A program made the position numbers and the translations under genes. A stretch of DNA of 64,000 nucleotides from Petaurus breviceps papuanus (taxonomy: Eukaryota; Chordata; Mammalia; Diprotodontia; Petauridae): assembly GCA_028583685.1 (NCBI GenBank), contig JAMXIF010001183.1:11151873-11215872 (forward strand). The letters are read 5' to 3'. How positions within the stretch are numbered: the stretch's first letter is position 1; every line of letters begins with the position of its first letter. Under the pieces are notes generated by a model that made no database searches, had not been told where the DNA came from, and saw only the letters and a list, made by a program, of their open reading frames with translations. Positions 12,311 to 24,127 of this stretch are shown here, one piece after another.

Positions 12311-14059
12311 CCTCTTGTCCTGTTCCCTCCCCTCATCTCTCGAATTATCACAGCCACCAAGTTCATTGAAGAAGGAATCATTGTGGGGGGGCAATATAAA
12401 TATGAACCATCCTGATTGTTTAGCCACAGGGCTGTGAGATTCCTAAATGAACAATAATCAACTGAGGATAAGTAACAATCTATACTTTTCACAGGAATGG
12501 CCACTAACTGAGGATCTAATCAGTACATTGAAGTAGCAAAGCAGAGAAAATAGTGGATTCAAATATACTCAGTGTAGAAACACCAATCAACATAGAACTG
12601 ATTTACTACTTACACTGAATTTTGTATGCAAATCCCTTAACATCCTTTGTTAAGTAGTATTTCATTTGCCAGATTCTAGCTACTCTAGGTATTTGAACAT
12701 GAGAAAATTTCATTTCTTTAAAAAAAAGTTTATAATTTAGCCAGCTGCCCCCAGTTTATTTTAATTAGTGAGATTTTATTGTATTTCAATCTCCTGGATT
12801 CTCAGTGGGATAATCTGGTCAATTGCAGAAATTTGTTTCTGCTCATTTATCTTATTTTCTTTGGGAATTAGTTAACTTCCAATGCATGTGGATACACATG
12901 TATCATGATGAAATGATGAATAAACAAGAAATTTTACAGATTTCCTCCCCCTCCCCCATGCCCACTGAATTGCTTCCTTTGTATTTATCCTTCATATACA
13001 AACCCAATTTGTACTTCATACAATCCCTTGGGATAGTGAACAATCATTTCAATGTTTGAATATCAGCAACTTTTCAGCTTTGCTAAATATCTGGTCCAGG
13101 AAGTCATTGCCCCATTAAGAAATGATGGGGAAAACTATCTTCAGAAGGGAAATGATGTCAGAACCCAGGCTGGTGAGTAAGCCATAAGATTCCCAAACTA
13201 CTCTACACAAAAAGGTCAGGAGTGTCACTAAGGGCAAAAGGATCATGGAAAGAAAATATAGCTTTATTGTCCATTCCATTTCTTGTGGTTCATTCATTTT
13301 TTTTATAAGAGAGGGTTTCCTCTTAAACTAAAGAGGGACAAGGAAGAGATCAGAGCACATTGATTTTTCTTAACAAAAAAAAAATGAACTGAATTTTTTT
13401 CTTCAACCATTAGCTAGTTTAATAAGCAAAGCTGAGTTCTGGGTAGCTCACGTAAGGCGCTCCCTGAGGATGATGGAATCAGGATGATTTGTCTTCTCTA
13501 GCAGATTATGGCAAAGATTAATTTCTTTATTTTTCTCTTTCCTTCCTTCCCCTTTTTTGGGCAAGGCTAAATGTCTTCTTCTCTTATCATTGTCAAATTT
13601 CCAGCCCAGTGTTCTGGTAGGCTGCCCTTATATATTTGTCAGGGATGAGGATATTTAAAATGCTAAGGTAAACAGGACCTTTTCCATTCTCCCTCCTCCT
13701 TATAATTATCTCAGTAGAGGGGATGAAAGGTTTAAGAATGCCTGTTTAACATCCCTCAAAATGATGAGTCTTTCATTATAAGAATAAAGGCTTGCTAGTA
13801 ACTGTGTCTATTGTCATCTTCCTCTATTTCTATTTTACAACCAAATAGCAAAAAACTGAAGTGTGTATCCACTTTCAGAAAACAAAAAGGCTGGGATAGA
13901 GAGCAAGGAGAAATTTCTATTATTATAGTCCTAGAAATGTCCCTATAGAGAGCCACTCTCTCATACTTCCCAGGCAAGAGATTTCCATATATCTAAATGA
14001 GAGCGGAATGGAACAGAGAGAATTAGGAGACATACAGATAATAAAGTTAAGTACTATTT

Positions 14060-14140
14060 TAATTTTGCCTTTATATCCCCACTGTGTAGTAGAGTATCTG
14101 GCCCATCATAGGTGCTTTATAAATACTTACTGATCGACAA
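14060..14140 (+). repeat. L2/MIR 3' end
   Basis: 'tggcccatcataggtgcttt' then 'ataaatacttactga'. Confidence 0.5.
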
Positions 14141-14287
14141 TTATTATTTAGATTTTTCTTTGTCTTAAGATTCTCCCCTTTTATTTCACCTAAATGCTAA
14201 ACAGCATATGGTGGAACAGTGTCAGTAGACAATGTGAATTGCTGAACAGCAAATCTTTTCCTAAAGAAAAAGCAAGCAATATAAAGT

Positions 14288-14545
14288 AAGTTTCTAGGTG
14301 GCACAGTGGATAGTGCTGGGCCTGGAACCAGAAGACTCATCTTCCTGAGCTTAAATCTGACCTTGGATACTTACTAGTTGTGTTAATCTGGGCAAATCAC
14401 TTAGTCCTGTTTGCCTCTGTTGCCTCATCTATAAAATGAATTGGGGAAGGAAACAACAAACCACTCCAGTATCTTTGCCAAGAAAACCCAAAACGGGATC
14501 ACAAAGAGTCAGACAAGACTGAAAACAACTGAACAACAACAATGA
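14288..14545 (+). mobile_element. Marsupial SINE, long form with RTE-type tail
   Basis: A tRNA-like head ('aggtggcacagtggatagtg'), then 'cctcatctataaaatgaatt', then 'aaccactccagtatctttgc' and 'gtcagacaagactgaaaac'. The last parts resemble the BovB/RTE LINE 3' end, which suggests mobilisation by RTE machinery. Confidence 0.85.
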
Positions 14546-14689
14546 TAAAAGCAAATTTCACAGAGAAATGTAGAAGTCTCATTTCATGAAAATGTAGATT
14601 CATTTTTCATAGGAATCAAATTAAATAATGACTGTCTACCACCTCTACCAGAGAGAAAAAGAAATCTTTAAATAATAATTTGATCTCAT

Positions 14690-14845
14690 GGTTTCTAACT
14701 CATAGGATCACAGCTTTAAAGCTACAAGGGACCTAGTGGTCATCTAATCCTATCAACTAATTTTATATATGAGGATACTGAGGCTCAGTGTCACAAAGAT
14801 AGTAAGCAGCAAAGCGGGCTTTGAACCCACAATTTAGTTTGTTTT
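14690..14845 (-). repeat. MIR
   Basis: 'gaggatactgaggctcagtg' and 'gggctttgaacccacaattt'. Confidence 0.6.
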
Positions 14846-16217
14846 CATCCAGGTGAGAATATTAGCTTAATTATATTAGCTTAAAGACTAATATAGAATT
14901 ATATTAGTTTAAAGACTAAGATTACATATATTCCATCTTCTTTCTTGAGGTATTTAAATTCCTAACACTCTCCACTTTTATCACAATGTGCAAGATTTGC
15001 TGACACCTCTAAAGAGTAGTGAGCTCATATGATAGCAAAAAGATAGCAGAAGCCAGTTAGTTAAAAGATCTATATAGTAAAATTCTGGTACAATCTCTGC
15101 GGGCTGGAGGAAGATTTGTATTATAAACTTCACACTGAAGATTAAAAAATCAAGTTTCAACTTCGTGACATTTCATTTTTCAAGCTCCCCAACTTAAATA
15201 AGGGCAAATAAAAGTGCTTTAGTCATCAAAAAATACAAAAATAGCTTCTGGGAAATTTCACAGGCAGGATGAAGCAGTTGTTAGAGAAGACCTTGAAGCA
15301 TCATATTTCAATTCCTGACTGAGGCTAAGAAAAGCTGAACACTGGGGTTTATGGGTTCAAAGACTGGAACAAACTAAGCGTGTAGCTTTAATATATGCCT
15401 TTGAATCAAGGTTCTTATGCCTGACATCTTAACCTAGAGATGAAGATTAATGTCCTTTTTGAAACCACAGTGACAGGTTTAAAATTTTTTGTAAGACTAT
15501 GGAGTATTAACTTGAATTCTTTTAATGGAATTATAAAAAGAAATTACATATATACTTATCTCTGTTCAAAATATGTCTATGTGCCTGCACACATGAACTA
15601 GTTTTATATCTCCAGTGCTTTCCTTTTTCATCTGTTTTTAGAAACTACCATCAGCAGTTTCAAGTAGAAAATTCCATATTATTGAGTCTTTCCCATTCCA
15701 GAGGCAAAGATGCTCCAACCAGTGAAGAGAGAAGATCTTGAAATCCGGTCTCATCATAGCTTCTAGAGTTAAGTCCTATAGCTACAATCCAGAGGCCTCA
15801 GAGCTCACCACAGTAGAGACAATATGGAGCCATTGGCTGAATTTTAGGATGGTTTGCCATAGTTTCAAAGGTTTCTATTGTCAGTGGAAAGAAGGGAAGA
15901 CATACTCCAATTCTTTTGGCTCAAACCATAGAAAAGACTTCTGTTATTAGAGTTGAAAGGAAAACCAAAAGAAGATAAACTAGAGACTATTTTCCTGAAT
16001 CCTTGGAAATGGGTTGATCAGCTGACAGTGACACTAACCAATGATCTATGATAGACCTATTTCTAAATATAGTTTTTCTTCTTTGGTATTCTGATCCTTC
16101 ATTGAATCATTCTATTTATACATATAATTGGCAATTTATTTCCTTTGAAAAACATCAACCTTCATTCTTTTCACTGACAAAAGTAAGTTGGTACACAATA
16201 ATAATAATAATAAATTT

Positions 16218-16415
16218 AGTAAAAATATTTATATAGCACTTACTATGTGCCAGGCACTATACTTAACTCTTTATAATTATGTTATTGATACTTAAACAAC
16301 CCTGGGAAGTAGATGTTATTATTTTTCCCATTCTACAGATGAGGAAACTGAGGTAAAAAGAAGTTAACTGACTTGCTCAGGGTCACACAGAGCTATTAGA
16401 TATCTGAGACCATAT
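16218..16415 (-). repeat. MIR
   Basis: 'ttactatgtgccaggcacta', 'gatgaggaaactgaggtaaa' and 'cttgctcagggtcacacaga'. Confidence 0.85.
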
Positions 16416-16419
16416 TTTT

Positions 16420-16565
16420 TCCTCCCCCTCCACTTAACAGTATTTTATTTTTTCCAATTACATGTAAAGATAGTTTTCAACATTCACTTTTATAAGATTT
16501 TGAGTTCTAAATTTTTTCTCCTTCCCCTTCCCCAAGATGGCAAGCAATCCATTGGCAATACCCTT
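16420..16565 (-). mobile_element. Marsupial L1 3' end, antisense
   Basis: 'agtattttattttttccaat', 'tacatgtaaagatagttttc', 'ttataagattttgagttcta', then a pyrimidine-rich run and 'gatggcaagcaatcc'. Confidence 0.8.
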
Positions 16566-16579
16566 AGCATTGAACCACT

Positions 16580-16713
16580 TTTTTTTCTTGGCAATCTGGT
16601 TTAAATGACTTACCCAGGGTCACAGAGCTAATAAGTGTCTGAGGATGGATTTGAACTCGGGTCCTCCTGACTTCAGGGCTGGTGCTTTATCCACTGTACC
16701 ACCTAGCTACCCC
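16580..16713 (-). mobile_element. tRNA-headed marsupial SINE
   Basis: An inverted SINE ending 'ccacctagctacccc', with a perfect 9-bp target duplication tgaaccact at 16571-16579 and 16714-16722. Confidence 0.88.
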
Positions 16714-16844
16714 TGAACCACTACTTCTAATAGCCATAGTAAACAAGAGATGGTTAGCATGGCAGGTGCTATGGTGACTAGTAGATAGAAAGACTTTTAA
16801 TACAATAGACTTGCATTTAAATCTCAATTCTAACACTTCATTGA

Positions 16845-16985
16845 ATCCCATGGTTCATAGATCTAGAGCTGGAAGGACACTCAGAAGCCATCTTGTCCAA
16901 CTCCATTTTAGAGATAAGGAAATTGAGGACTAAAGAGGTTGGATGATTAATCAGAGGTGAGATCTGAACCTAGTCGGACTCCAGT
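16845..16985 (-). repeat. MIR
   Basis: 'gatctagagctggaagga', 'gataaggaaattgagga' and 'gtgagatctgaacctag'. Confidence 0.65.
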
Positions 16986-16989
16986 CAAT

Positions 16990-17190
16990 GCTCTGGACTA
17001 TATGACTCCAATCATTGGCAAGGTGCTTAACCTCTTTATGGCTCAATTTCCTTATCTGCAAAATGGGGATACTTTTTGGTACTGTTTACATCATAAGGTT
17101 TCTATTGTCAGTGACGATCAAATGAAATAACCTACACAAAGAATTGTGGCAACTATCTGCTGTTAAACAAATGTCAGCTATTGATATTGG
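16990..17190 (+). repeat. MIR
   Basis: Sense order: 'aaggtgcttaacctcttta', 'ccttatctgcaaaatgggga', 'aaatgtcagctattgat'. Confidence 0.7.
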
Positions 17191-17191
17191 G

Positions 17192-17420
17192 AGACAGTGT
17201 ACCATAGCAGACTTCAAGCTAGGGAAGATTTGGGTTTGAATTCTGTGTCTGTTATTTATTTATTTTTTTCCTTTTTCTTTTTTTTTCCTTTTTTGTTTTT
17301 GTGTGTGTGTATATTTTTTATTAGCCATGTGATCACAGGCAAGTCACTTAATCTCTCTGATTTTAGGTTTTCTCATTTGCAAACTGGGAAAACAATATGT
17401 AAGTGTACCAACTTAAATCA
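17192..17420 (+). repeat. MIR split by pyrimidine tract
   Basis: Head 'agggaagatttgggtttgaa', then an 80-bp T-rich and GT-rich insert, then 'acaggcaagtcacttaatct' and 'tttctcatttgcaaactggg'. Confidence 0.65.
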
Positions 17421-17439
17421 GTAGGTATAGGGACTAGAC

Positions 17440-17665
17440 CTGGGATTTCATTAATATAGGCAACTTCCAGGTTAGGAAATTCCCTCTATCAATGTGTGTT
17501 GGCACCTTCTCTGCAACTTAGAAGGTTACTAGAGCACTGGGGATGGGTTGGTGAGTGGTTAAATGATTCCCTTGGGTCATAAGCCATTGGTATCAGAGGC
17601 AGAACTGGAACTCAGGTCTTTGAGGGCAGCTCTCTATCCACTAAGCTAAGTTACCTCTCTATTTG
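17440..17665 (-). repeat. Marsupial CORE-SINE with long 3' body
   Basis: 'aaattccctctatcaatg', 'cttctctgcaacttagaagg', 'aactcaggtctttgagggc' and 'tctctatccactaagcta'. Confidence 0.65.
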
Positions 17666-18744
17666 AAGAGGTTTGCAATCTTTAAGCATAAAACATATGC
17701 CAGTTATTATTACTTTTCACTGTATTTGTTTTTTTTTTTTTTTTGCCCTCCATGTCCTGCCAACCCTTAATAACAGGACACTGGAAAAATTCATGTATTT
17801 CTGGAAATACATGGGAAAAGAAAGAAGACTTAGCTGATCTTTAACTGAAAGGATGCAATGTTTTCTTATGGACTTTAAAGGAAGGAAAAGCCCTGAATTT
17901 TCAGAAGAAAAGACTTGAAGTACTTAAAGACCTAAATTTTAATGTTTAAAAGATTCTAGGGTTTGTGGCTATTTTTTCAAAACACAATAGTAGAAAAATA
18001 AAAATTTGAGCTTCCTCAAAGCTGCATGGAATGACCAGTATGATGTTTCTCATTTTATGAATAGATTATTCACTGCTTGGGAAGCTTGGTCGTGATTGTA
18101 TCTTGAGAAAGGAAAAAAGTGTAAGAATTGAAGTCAGGATACCCCACACATTTCTTCTCTTTAAAATCCAGTTATTTAAGGAATGAGGGGAAATAAAAGT
18201 TAATCCTTAAATATGTAGGGTATCAGCCTAAGTCTTGACATCCCTGAAAAATCCAATGTGCAAATAGAAAATAATGAACAAAAGCATCACAGGAGCACCA
18301 CGAGGACCAAATATGAAAGTTCTTTGAGAAGTATAAAGTGTTACATAAATGCAAAGTATTCATATTAAATATTGGTACTTTCTAGTCTTGCAAATACTAG
18401 GTAAGTGTGTCTCAATGCTTATAGGTGGCTTTTCTATTCACTAGTCCCTTATGTGGCTGTGATGACCCACCTCATGATGCAAGTTGCTACTAGTATGTGA
18501 ATTTCTACATGTAGGAGTAAGTGTGAGTGACAGATTTGGGACCTGGGTGGGACTGGATCCATTTATCACTTAAAGTATATTGAAGCTGTGAGACATAGAT
18601 GGAACTTGGGGGTCTGATAATCTTTACATCCTAAGTTTCTCTCACTTTCTGCCTTTTATAAGCAGAAAAAAATGAATTTTGAAAAGAATAGGATCACTGA
18701 AGAGGTTTGATTTTTATTTTACAGCATTTAGAAATATATAGAAA

Positions 18745-18880
18745 AATAGAATTTAGAGGTAGAAGGAATCCTAGTGATGCTCTAGGGCCATAGAAATCAG
18801 TATTTTAGAGATGAGGAAACTGAGACCTCTAAAGATTAAATGACTTGCCAAGGTCAGAGAATGGTTATATTTCTGTTGGG
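18745..18880 (-). repeat. MIR
   Basis: 'gatgaggaaactgagacct' and 'aaatgacttgccaaggtca'. Confidence 0.7.
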
Positions 18881-18914
18881 GGTAATAAATAAGTAGTGTT
18901 ATCTATAACTGTAT

Positions 18915-19010
18915 ATGGGCATAGGCATCTGAACAGAAGGGGAGTGGAAGGCTTTCCATAAAACACTTGGCTTTGTTCAGTTTCTCTGATTTAGGCACAG
19001 TGAATATGAG
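18915..19010 (+). repeat. Unnamed repeat, copy 1
   Basis: It shares 'aggcatctga.cagaag' and 'ttgttcagtttctctga' with 25214-25300 in the same order and orientation. I do not recognise the family. Confidence 0.5.
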
Positions 19011-19234
19011 GATTGTATGAATCTCAAGGTAGAGGGTAGGCACACTCCTGTTAAGGGCAATGTGCCCATACTGTATTCATTACCAGGACCTCTTACCCCA
19101 ATGGCCACCAGACACTTACTATTACTTTGGAGGTTGCTGCTTGCCATGCCATGAAAGTTCCTTTCCAATGCTGTCCACTTATGTCAATTGTTTAACATAT
19201 TAATGATTTATAAAGGAAAGGAAAACTAGGCAAG

Positions 19235-19320
19235 ATTCACTGGTGCTCTGCATTAGTGGAGGGAATTTTCACTTTGGGAGTTCCTTGTACCAATGGAATC
19301 ACACCAGACCCAACACAAAA
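19235..19320 (+). repeat. CORE-SINE 3' body fragment
   Basis: 'gcattagtggagggaatttt' and 'gtaccaatggaatcacacca' match the 3' body of the marsupial CORE-SINE. Confidence 0.5.
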
Positions 19321-19614
19321 TCTTTTTAAGTATGTTAGAAAAATTTGCTATTTAAGGAATCCTTAGTAAATTATTTGAGCAGAAATAAGGGGGGGAAATA
19401 ACCCCAAAACTGACTCTTATTTTCTTTCTTTTTGGTAAACCAAGCTCTTCATTATGAAAATGCTGGGTTTGCTCCAAGTGGGGGAAAACCCACATTTAAA
19501 TGAACTGCAATTAAAAATCCTGTTTTCAGTTTTACAATAGTTTTTTTTTGAATCAGAAACATTGGTTTATGGAATGTCTACTAATCTGTACTGTCTGTAC
19601 AGTTCATGGTCTTT

Positions 19615-19745
19615 GAGAATTCCCTAGGGCACTGAGAAGATGAATCCCTTTCCCAACATCACACAGCTAGTATCTAACAGAGTCAAGTCTTGAACCTATA
19701 ACTTCCTGATTGAGGGTAGTTCTCTATCAGCAACCATATGACACC
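19615..19745 (-). repeat. CORE-SINE
   Basis: 'ttcccaacatcacacagcta' and 'cttgaacctataacttcctg' in antisense order. Confidence 0.6.
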
Positions 19746-20243
19746 ACCACCCATAATTCCTTTTTGAGTTTGGAAACTAGTTAGAAACTTGCTCTAAAAG
19801 TAATGAAAATAAGCTGAGTGGATTTTTTTTTATTCTTACCAGGATTTTACAGAAAAACGTCAGCAACAACAACAAAACCCAACAACAAAATACATTGCAT
19901 CCTGGAAATAGATCCAGCTGCCTCTCCAGAAACTAGATGCTTTATCTTTTTGCATTTTTTCCACATGAAGGAATGGCTTATTTATATGACTGTAACAAAG
20001 ATTTGCCACTTGCAGTTCTCAGAGAAGTAGATCATGGGTGCAGTTTATGCTCTGGGGGCCCAATGCTGTACGCATAAACTTCTGTGCCCTTCCCTGGGAA
20101 CTCTTCTATTATTACTGAATTCTCAATTTCAGTAGGAATGGCCCTAGACAATGTTCAGGGGGAGGGAAGAACAAATGACCATGTCTACACTGTCAGTCAG
20201 ATTTGCATGGGGACACACAGAAATAACACATATTCATTCATAC

Positions 20244-20332
20244 CTAGTCTGTTGGAAGGGTTCCTTTTGAAGAGCGCTCGCAGCAAACTCTGGGCTTCAA
20301 TGCTTAGGAACTGAGGCATCCCGAGCTTGGCT
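20244..20332 (-). CDS. RPS6KA2: RPS6KA2 exon, C-lobe end ([20 protein letters not shown])
   Basis: The most 3' coding exon in the window, 89 bp, with acceptor atttttcag and donor gtatgaat. It completes a Lys codon and reads [20 protein letters not shown] followed by FKRNPSNRL, leaving one G for the next Gly codon. It covers helices alpha-G to alpha-I, including the conserved Arg of the RNPxNRLG motif that anchors the C-lobe. Ile replaces Gly after FLS, and Ser replaces Cys in NPSNRL, relative to human RSK3 as I recall it. RSK1 and RSK2 also vary at these sites, so the changes look neutral. The following exon (expected to begin GIDGVEEIKRHPFF) was not seen in positions 1-20243. Confidence 0.95.
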
Positions 20333-20571
20333 CTGAAAAATATGAGTTTTTTTCTTGTATAGATAAATGTGCAAAACAGAGGAAGAGAAACTCTTCTGAA
20401 GATCATCTGAAATACCAAGTTGTCAGTCCTGGTATCTGAAGCTCAGGGACACAGAACCTCCTTTATATCAATCAAGAGCACCTGTGCATTGAAGCATTAG
20501 CAGTCCTTCTGTAATTCTGTCACTCAGATTCATGGACATTCTTGGCTAAAAAGTAAGACGAGATTATATAA

Positions 20572-20643
20572 GGTGTCCCAAAAGTCTTAGTGCAGTTTAA
20601 AGCTTTAATGACTTAAAACTGCACTAAGATTTTTGGGGACACC
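20572..20643. mobile_element. Palindromic MITE, mariner-like (about 72 bp)
   Basis: The left arm opens ggtgtcccaaaagtcttagt and the right arm closes actaagatttttggggacacc. The arms are inverted complements over about 30 bp each around a short AT centre, so the RNA would fold into one long hairpin. Size and design recall MADE1-type mariner MITEs. The flank at 20567-20570 is tata, but no clean TA duplication is seen on the right. It lies about 240 bp upstream, in the transcript sense, of the RPS6KA2 AKLG exon. Confidence 0.75.
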
Positions 20644-20814
20644 GTGGGTTTCTAGAAGGTGACAGGACTTCTCATTTGCTACAGTGATTTCACTAACTTC
20701 AGAAATGGGTAAAGTAGATATATTTTATATCTACTTACCCTTCGAATGAAGTCCATTAGGTCCTAATTCAGCCTTAGCACCTATAGAATAACTTCAACTA
20801 AAGCTTCAAGGGCA

Positions 20815-21030
20815 TAATAACAATAGCTTCCATTTCTGTTGCATTCTACGGTCTGCAAAGTGCTTTATATGTAGAGATGGTGTTGTTATCCTTATTTTAC
20901 AGCTGAGGAAACTGAGTTAAGTGATTTGCTCAGAGTCACACAGTTAGTAAATGTCTGAGGTAGGATTCAAAGTCAGGTCTTCCGGAGTCCCAATCCAGCA
21001 CTCTAGCTACCATGTCACCTAGCTGTCAAA
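20815..21030 (-). repeat. MIR-family CORE-SINE
   Basis: 'tctgcaaagtgctttatatg', 'gctgaggaaactgagttaag' and 'atgtcacctagctgtc'. Confidence 0.8.
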
Positions 21031-21177
21031 GGAAACCAGCTCACAAAGTTGAATTTTCCATGTTGGCCAAGTTAGGTGAGCCCTATTGGTGGGATAACTT
21101 GAGCTTCCTTATTCTGTTGCTAGAATACCAGTCTGCTGAAACACCAGTTCTCAAAATATGGAGCAATACACTATTTT

Positions 21178-21370
21178 AGAGGAGATGAAGAAAAAGGAGG
21201 AAGAGGAAAAGGAGGAGGAGAAGGCAGAAGAGTAGGAGGAGAGGAAGAAGTGAAGAGGAAAAGAAAGAAGAAAGAAGAGAAAGAAGGAGAGGAAGAACAA
21301 GAAGGAGAAGGAAGAGGAAGAGAAGAAAGGGGAGAGGTGAGGAGGTACAGGAGGAGAAGGAGAAAATGAC
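21178..21370. repeat. GGA/GAA purine-rich low-complexity tract
   Basis: About 190 bp of nearly pure purine on the + strand. Open frames through it on the other strand are composition artefacts. Confidence 0.9.
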
Positions 21371-21529
21371 ATGTCATATTTTTGACAAGATGGGCAGAAT
21401 CTTTCTATTATATCAAAAGAATCACTTTTAGGCTTTTCTTTAAGAGAGAACTATTTCTATTCCTTCTGTTTAAATGAAATTTTGTGCATGGCTCATCTCA
21501 TAAAGAAGCAAATAATTCACCAAAAAGCA

Positions 21530-21680
21530 TTTCAAAATGCCTACATTGTTCCAGACACTGTGCTAGGCTTTGGGGATAGGAAGACAGAGAAAGAAACAAT
21601 CTCTATGCTCTAGGAGCTGATGAAGTCACAGCTCCAAATAAATTAAGGAGTCGTATGCTCTATTTTAAAGTAAAAATATA
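21530..21680 (-). repeat. L2 3' end, antisense
   Basis: 'ccagacactgtgctaggctt', 'tggggataggaagacag' and 'ctctaggagctgatgaagtc'. Confidence 0.6.
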
Positions 21681-22754
21681 TAAATATTCAGATTTTTTTT
21701 AAAGAAGAAAATTAGGAGAGGGTGCTGGTAGGTGGGGGCAACAGGATGATTTGTTTTCCAAAAGGATTCGCAATAGGGTTCCTTTAAATTGCTTCCCTCT
21801 TTCATTTAAAATAGGATTTAATTTACAAAAAATTTTAGCTTATGTTCCACTTTTCAGGAAGCTCTCTGTTGTACAAAATGGTGAGTACATGCACAGTTAG
21901 CAGGACTGGGGGTGGAGGGTAGCTAAACAGACTAGCCCTTGGATTCTTCTGCTGGCTGTAATTTCATTCTCTTAATTGTGAATTTGTAGAAGCCTTTCCA
22001 GAATGCACTGTCTCCTTTTTCCCTCCTCTCTTTTATTTTCCCATGCCAATCCTACCCCTTTCTCTTTTGACTTTTCCATTTCCTGAAACTGGTAGGGAGA
22101 TGAGGATATGGTTAGACTGTAGATATGTGGTCATGTTCAAGTTTCTTTATCCCTCATCCTAAGCCTAAGGATAAAAAAAAAAATCTTGACAGTAATTAGG
22201 ATAATGAGCTAAACTAGGCTATTATAACTATTAATTTTTTTTTGCCAAGAATAATTTGCAAATAAAGGATGAAAAATGTAATCAGGGACTTCCAATGAAT
22301 GAACTGGGATGTAGTAAGGAGACTCAGCCAGCGTATGGATGCCTTTAGATTTGATTATAATTCTTAGACAAGGTGGCACATTAATTATAAAGGTAGACAG
22401 ATTCCTCTAATGACTTTTAATTAGGATACTCCAGGCAGAAATAGTTTAAGTTTTCTGCAATTGCCTTGCTGTATTCTAGGAAAGTTGTCTAAGAGGGGGG
22501 AATCTTTGTTTTGCCATACTTAATGCTTGGTTTCTCAATGGAGGCTGTATTATCATATTAGGATGAATGCTAGGGCCAGGATTGACTTTATCAAAACTGA
22601 TAAGAAGATAAAGTAGTTTTGGGGAACCCCCTCATATGATACCCTTTTCAACAATCTCACTCTTCTAAGGACACGTTATCAGAGTCTTTGGCTCTGTCTT
22701 ATAGGGAATACAGTAATCTGGTTAAAGTGTTAGTACATGTAATACTTGTTTTGA

Positions 22755-22925
22755 AAGGTAGTGTAGGGTAGTGGATAAGGAGTTGAACTTGGAGGCAGGA
22801 AGGCCTGAGTTCAGGTCTTACCCTTGGCTGTGTGACAATGGGTAAGTCACTTGCTTCGAGTGAACTCTCTAAGACTATTGATAGCCAATCTGCTTCACTG
22901 GAAGGACTTGTCATTGGTGTGGAGA
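22755..22925 (+). repeat. Marsupial CORE-SINE
   Basis: 'gtagtggataaggagttgaa', 'ggcctgagttcaggtcttac', 'gggtaagtcacttgcttcga' and 'actctctaagactattgata'. Confidence 0.75.
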
Positions 22926-24127
22926 GTGGATTAAACTATAGATTGAGACCAAAGTATAAGCTTATTTACATTTTCAAAGACTATAAGGAAAGGTCAATGA
23001 CTTAAAGTAATGAATATTTAACTTTGGTATTTTTTTTTGTACTAAGGAAACTGAATGAGAAGATATTTGGGGGCAGGGACACCTGGTTAGTGCCCCTGAA
23101 ATTACCTTGAATTTATCATGAGTACTACTAAGAATACCTAGAGCTTTAGGCAGAAAGCACAACAATACCCCAGGGCAGGGGCTTGGAAACCTGACATTTT
23201 TTGTGATAACTGCATTTCACTACAACTGATTTCCTTTCAGTGTGTTTTATTTTATTTTATGCATTTCCATTTTTCCCTTTAGGAAGGAGTTTGTAGGTTT
23301 CATCAAACTGTCAAAAGGACCCAATGAACCACACAAAAAACTGGGAACCCTTGATGTAGAGGTTAGGCTAGATCTGGAGAAGCCTAGGAGCATGAACCTA
23401 GACTAGAGAGAGCCTGACCAACAAAAAGCTGTCCCAGGATACAGGTTTATTCCTGAGATAGCCTAGCATGGTATCTGTGTTTAACCTGGGTAACACTATA
23501 GATGGTCCTTCAGAGGCAACTTGAGCTATGTACCTTCTCAACCCCCAAGTCTTCTGAGGGACCACCAGATGAAATCACCTTCAGTTGCTGAACAGGTTTT
23601 TGCAATGGTGAGTGAGGCATGTGTTGTGAGACTGATAGGACAGAACATCTCTATCTAACTCCGTGGAGTATAGAAAGAGCTGGTATGAGGGATAGAGAGA
23701 CAATATTAAACTCAATTTCAGGCCTTGATTCAGGAGTCTTGACCCATTGTTATTGATTGTCTATACTCTGCTACTGAGAAGTCTCTGGATTACCTGGAGC
23801 AAGGAGGAAAATAACTGGATTTCTTTCTATCCCAGCAATTGCAAAATGATGCTAATCACCATTGGTATCTGGCCAAGGATCAGTAACCAGACCAAGGTCA
23901 GTCAGAACAAGTCAGCTGCACAGAGGAATCAGAAGAAAACCTCTCTCCCAATCACCTGGCCATTGCTCTTCTCTGAATCCCCTAAATCACTGTCTCTCAG
24001 CTTTTGTGGTTCATGGTGGCCTAAACAAAGGATGAGGTCAGAACCCCTACTGTAAATATAAGTAACTTTTACTTGTGGTTTCTACTAAACAACTCACTAA
24101 AGTTAGAGTAATTGATCTTATAAGTCC

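Larger units (their letters stand above)
1..20243 (-). other. RPS6KA2: RPS6KA2 intron (3' side), partial
   Basis: More than 20 kb without a supportable exon. The sequence is AT-rich and roughly half of it is recognisable repeat, listed separately. Stretches where I see nothing assignable include 1-420, 1975-2670, 2815-3170, 3740-4580, 7260-8010, 8205-9040, 9190-9520, 9570-10230, 12310-14050, 14850-16210 and 17670-18740. Confidence 0.8.

Noticed and set aside
14288-14360. tRNA gene in SINE heads
   Set aside because: The heads keep tRNA-like order but are followed by SINE bodies and do not form an intact cloverleaf by eye.
1-20243. Next RPS6KA2 exon (expected GIDGVEEIKRHPFF...)
   Set aside because: I looked for its reverse complement with ac/ct splice borders and found no candidate, so the intron probably extends beyond the window.
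21151-21377. Ser/Phe/Pro-rich small proteins on the minus strand
   Set aside because: They are translations of a GGA/GAA tract in two frames.
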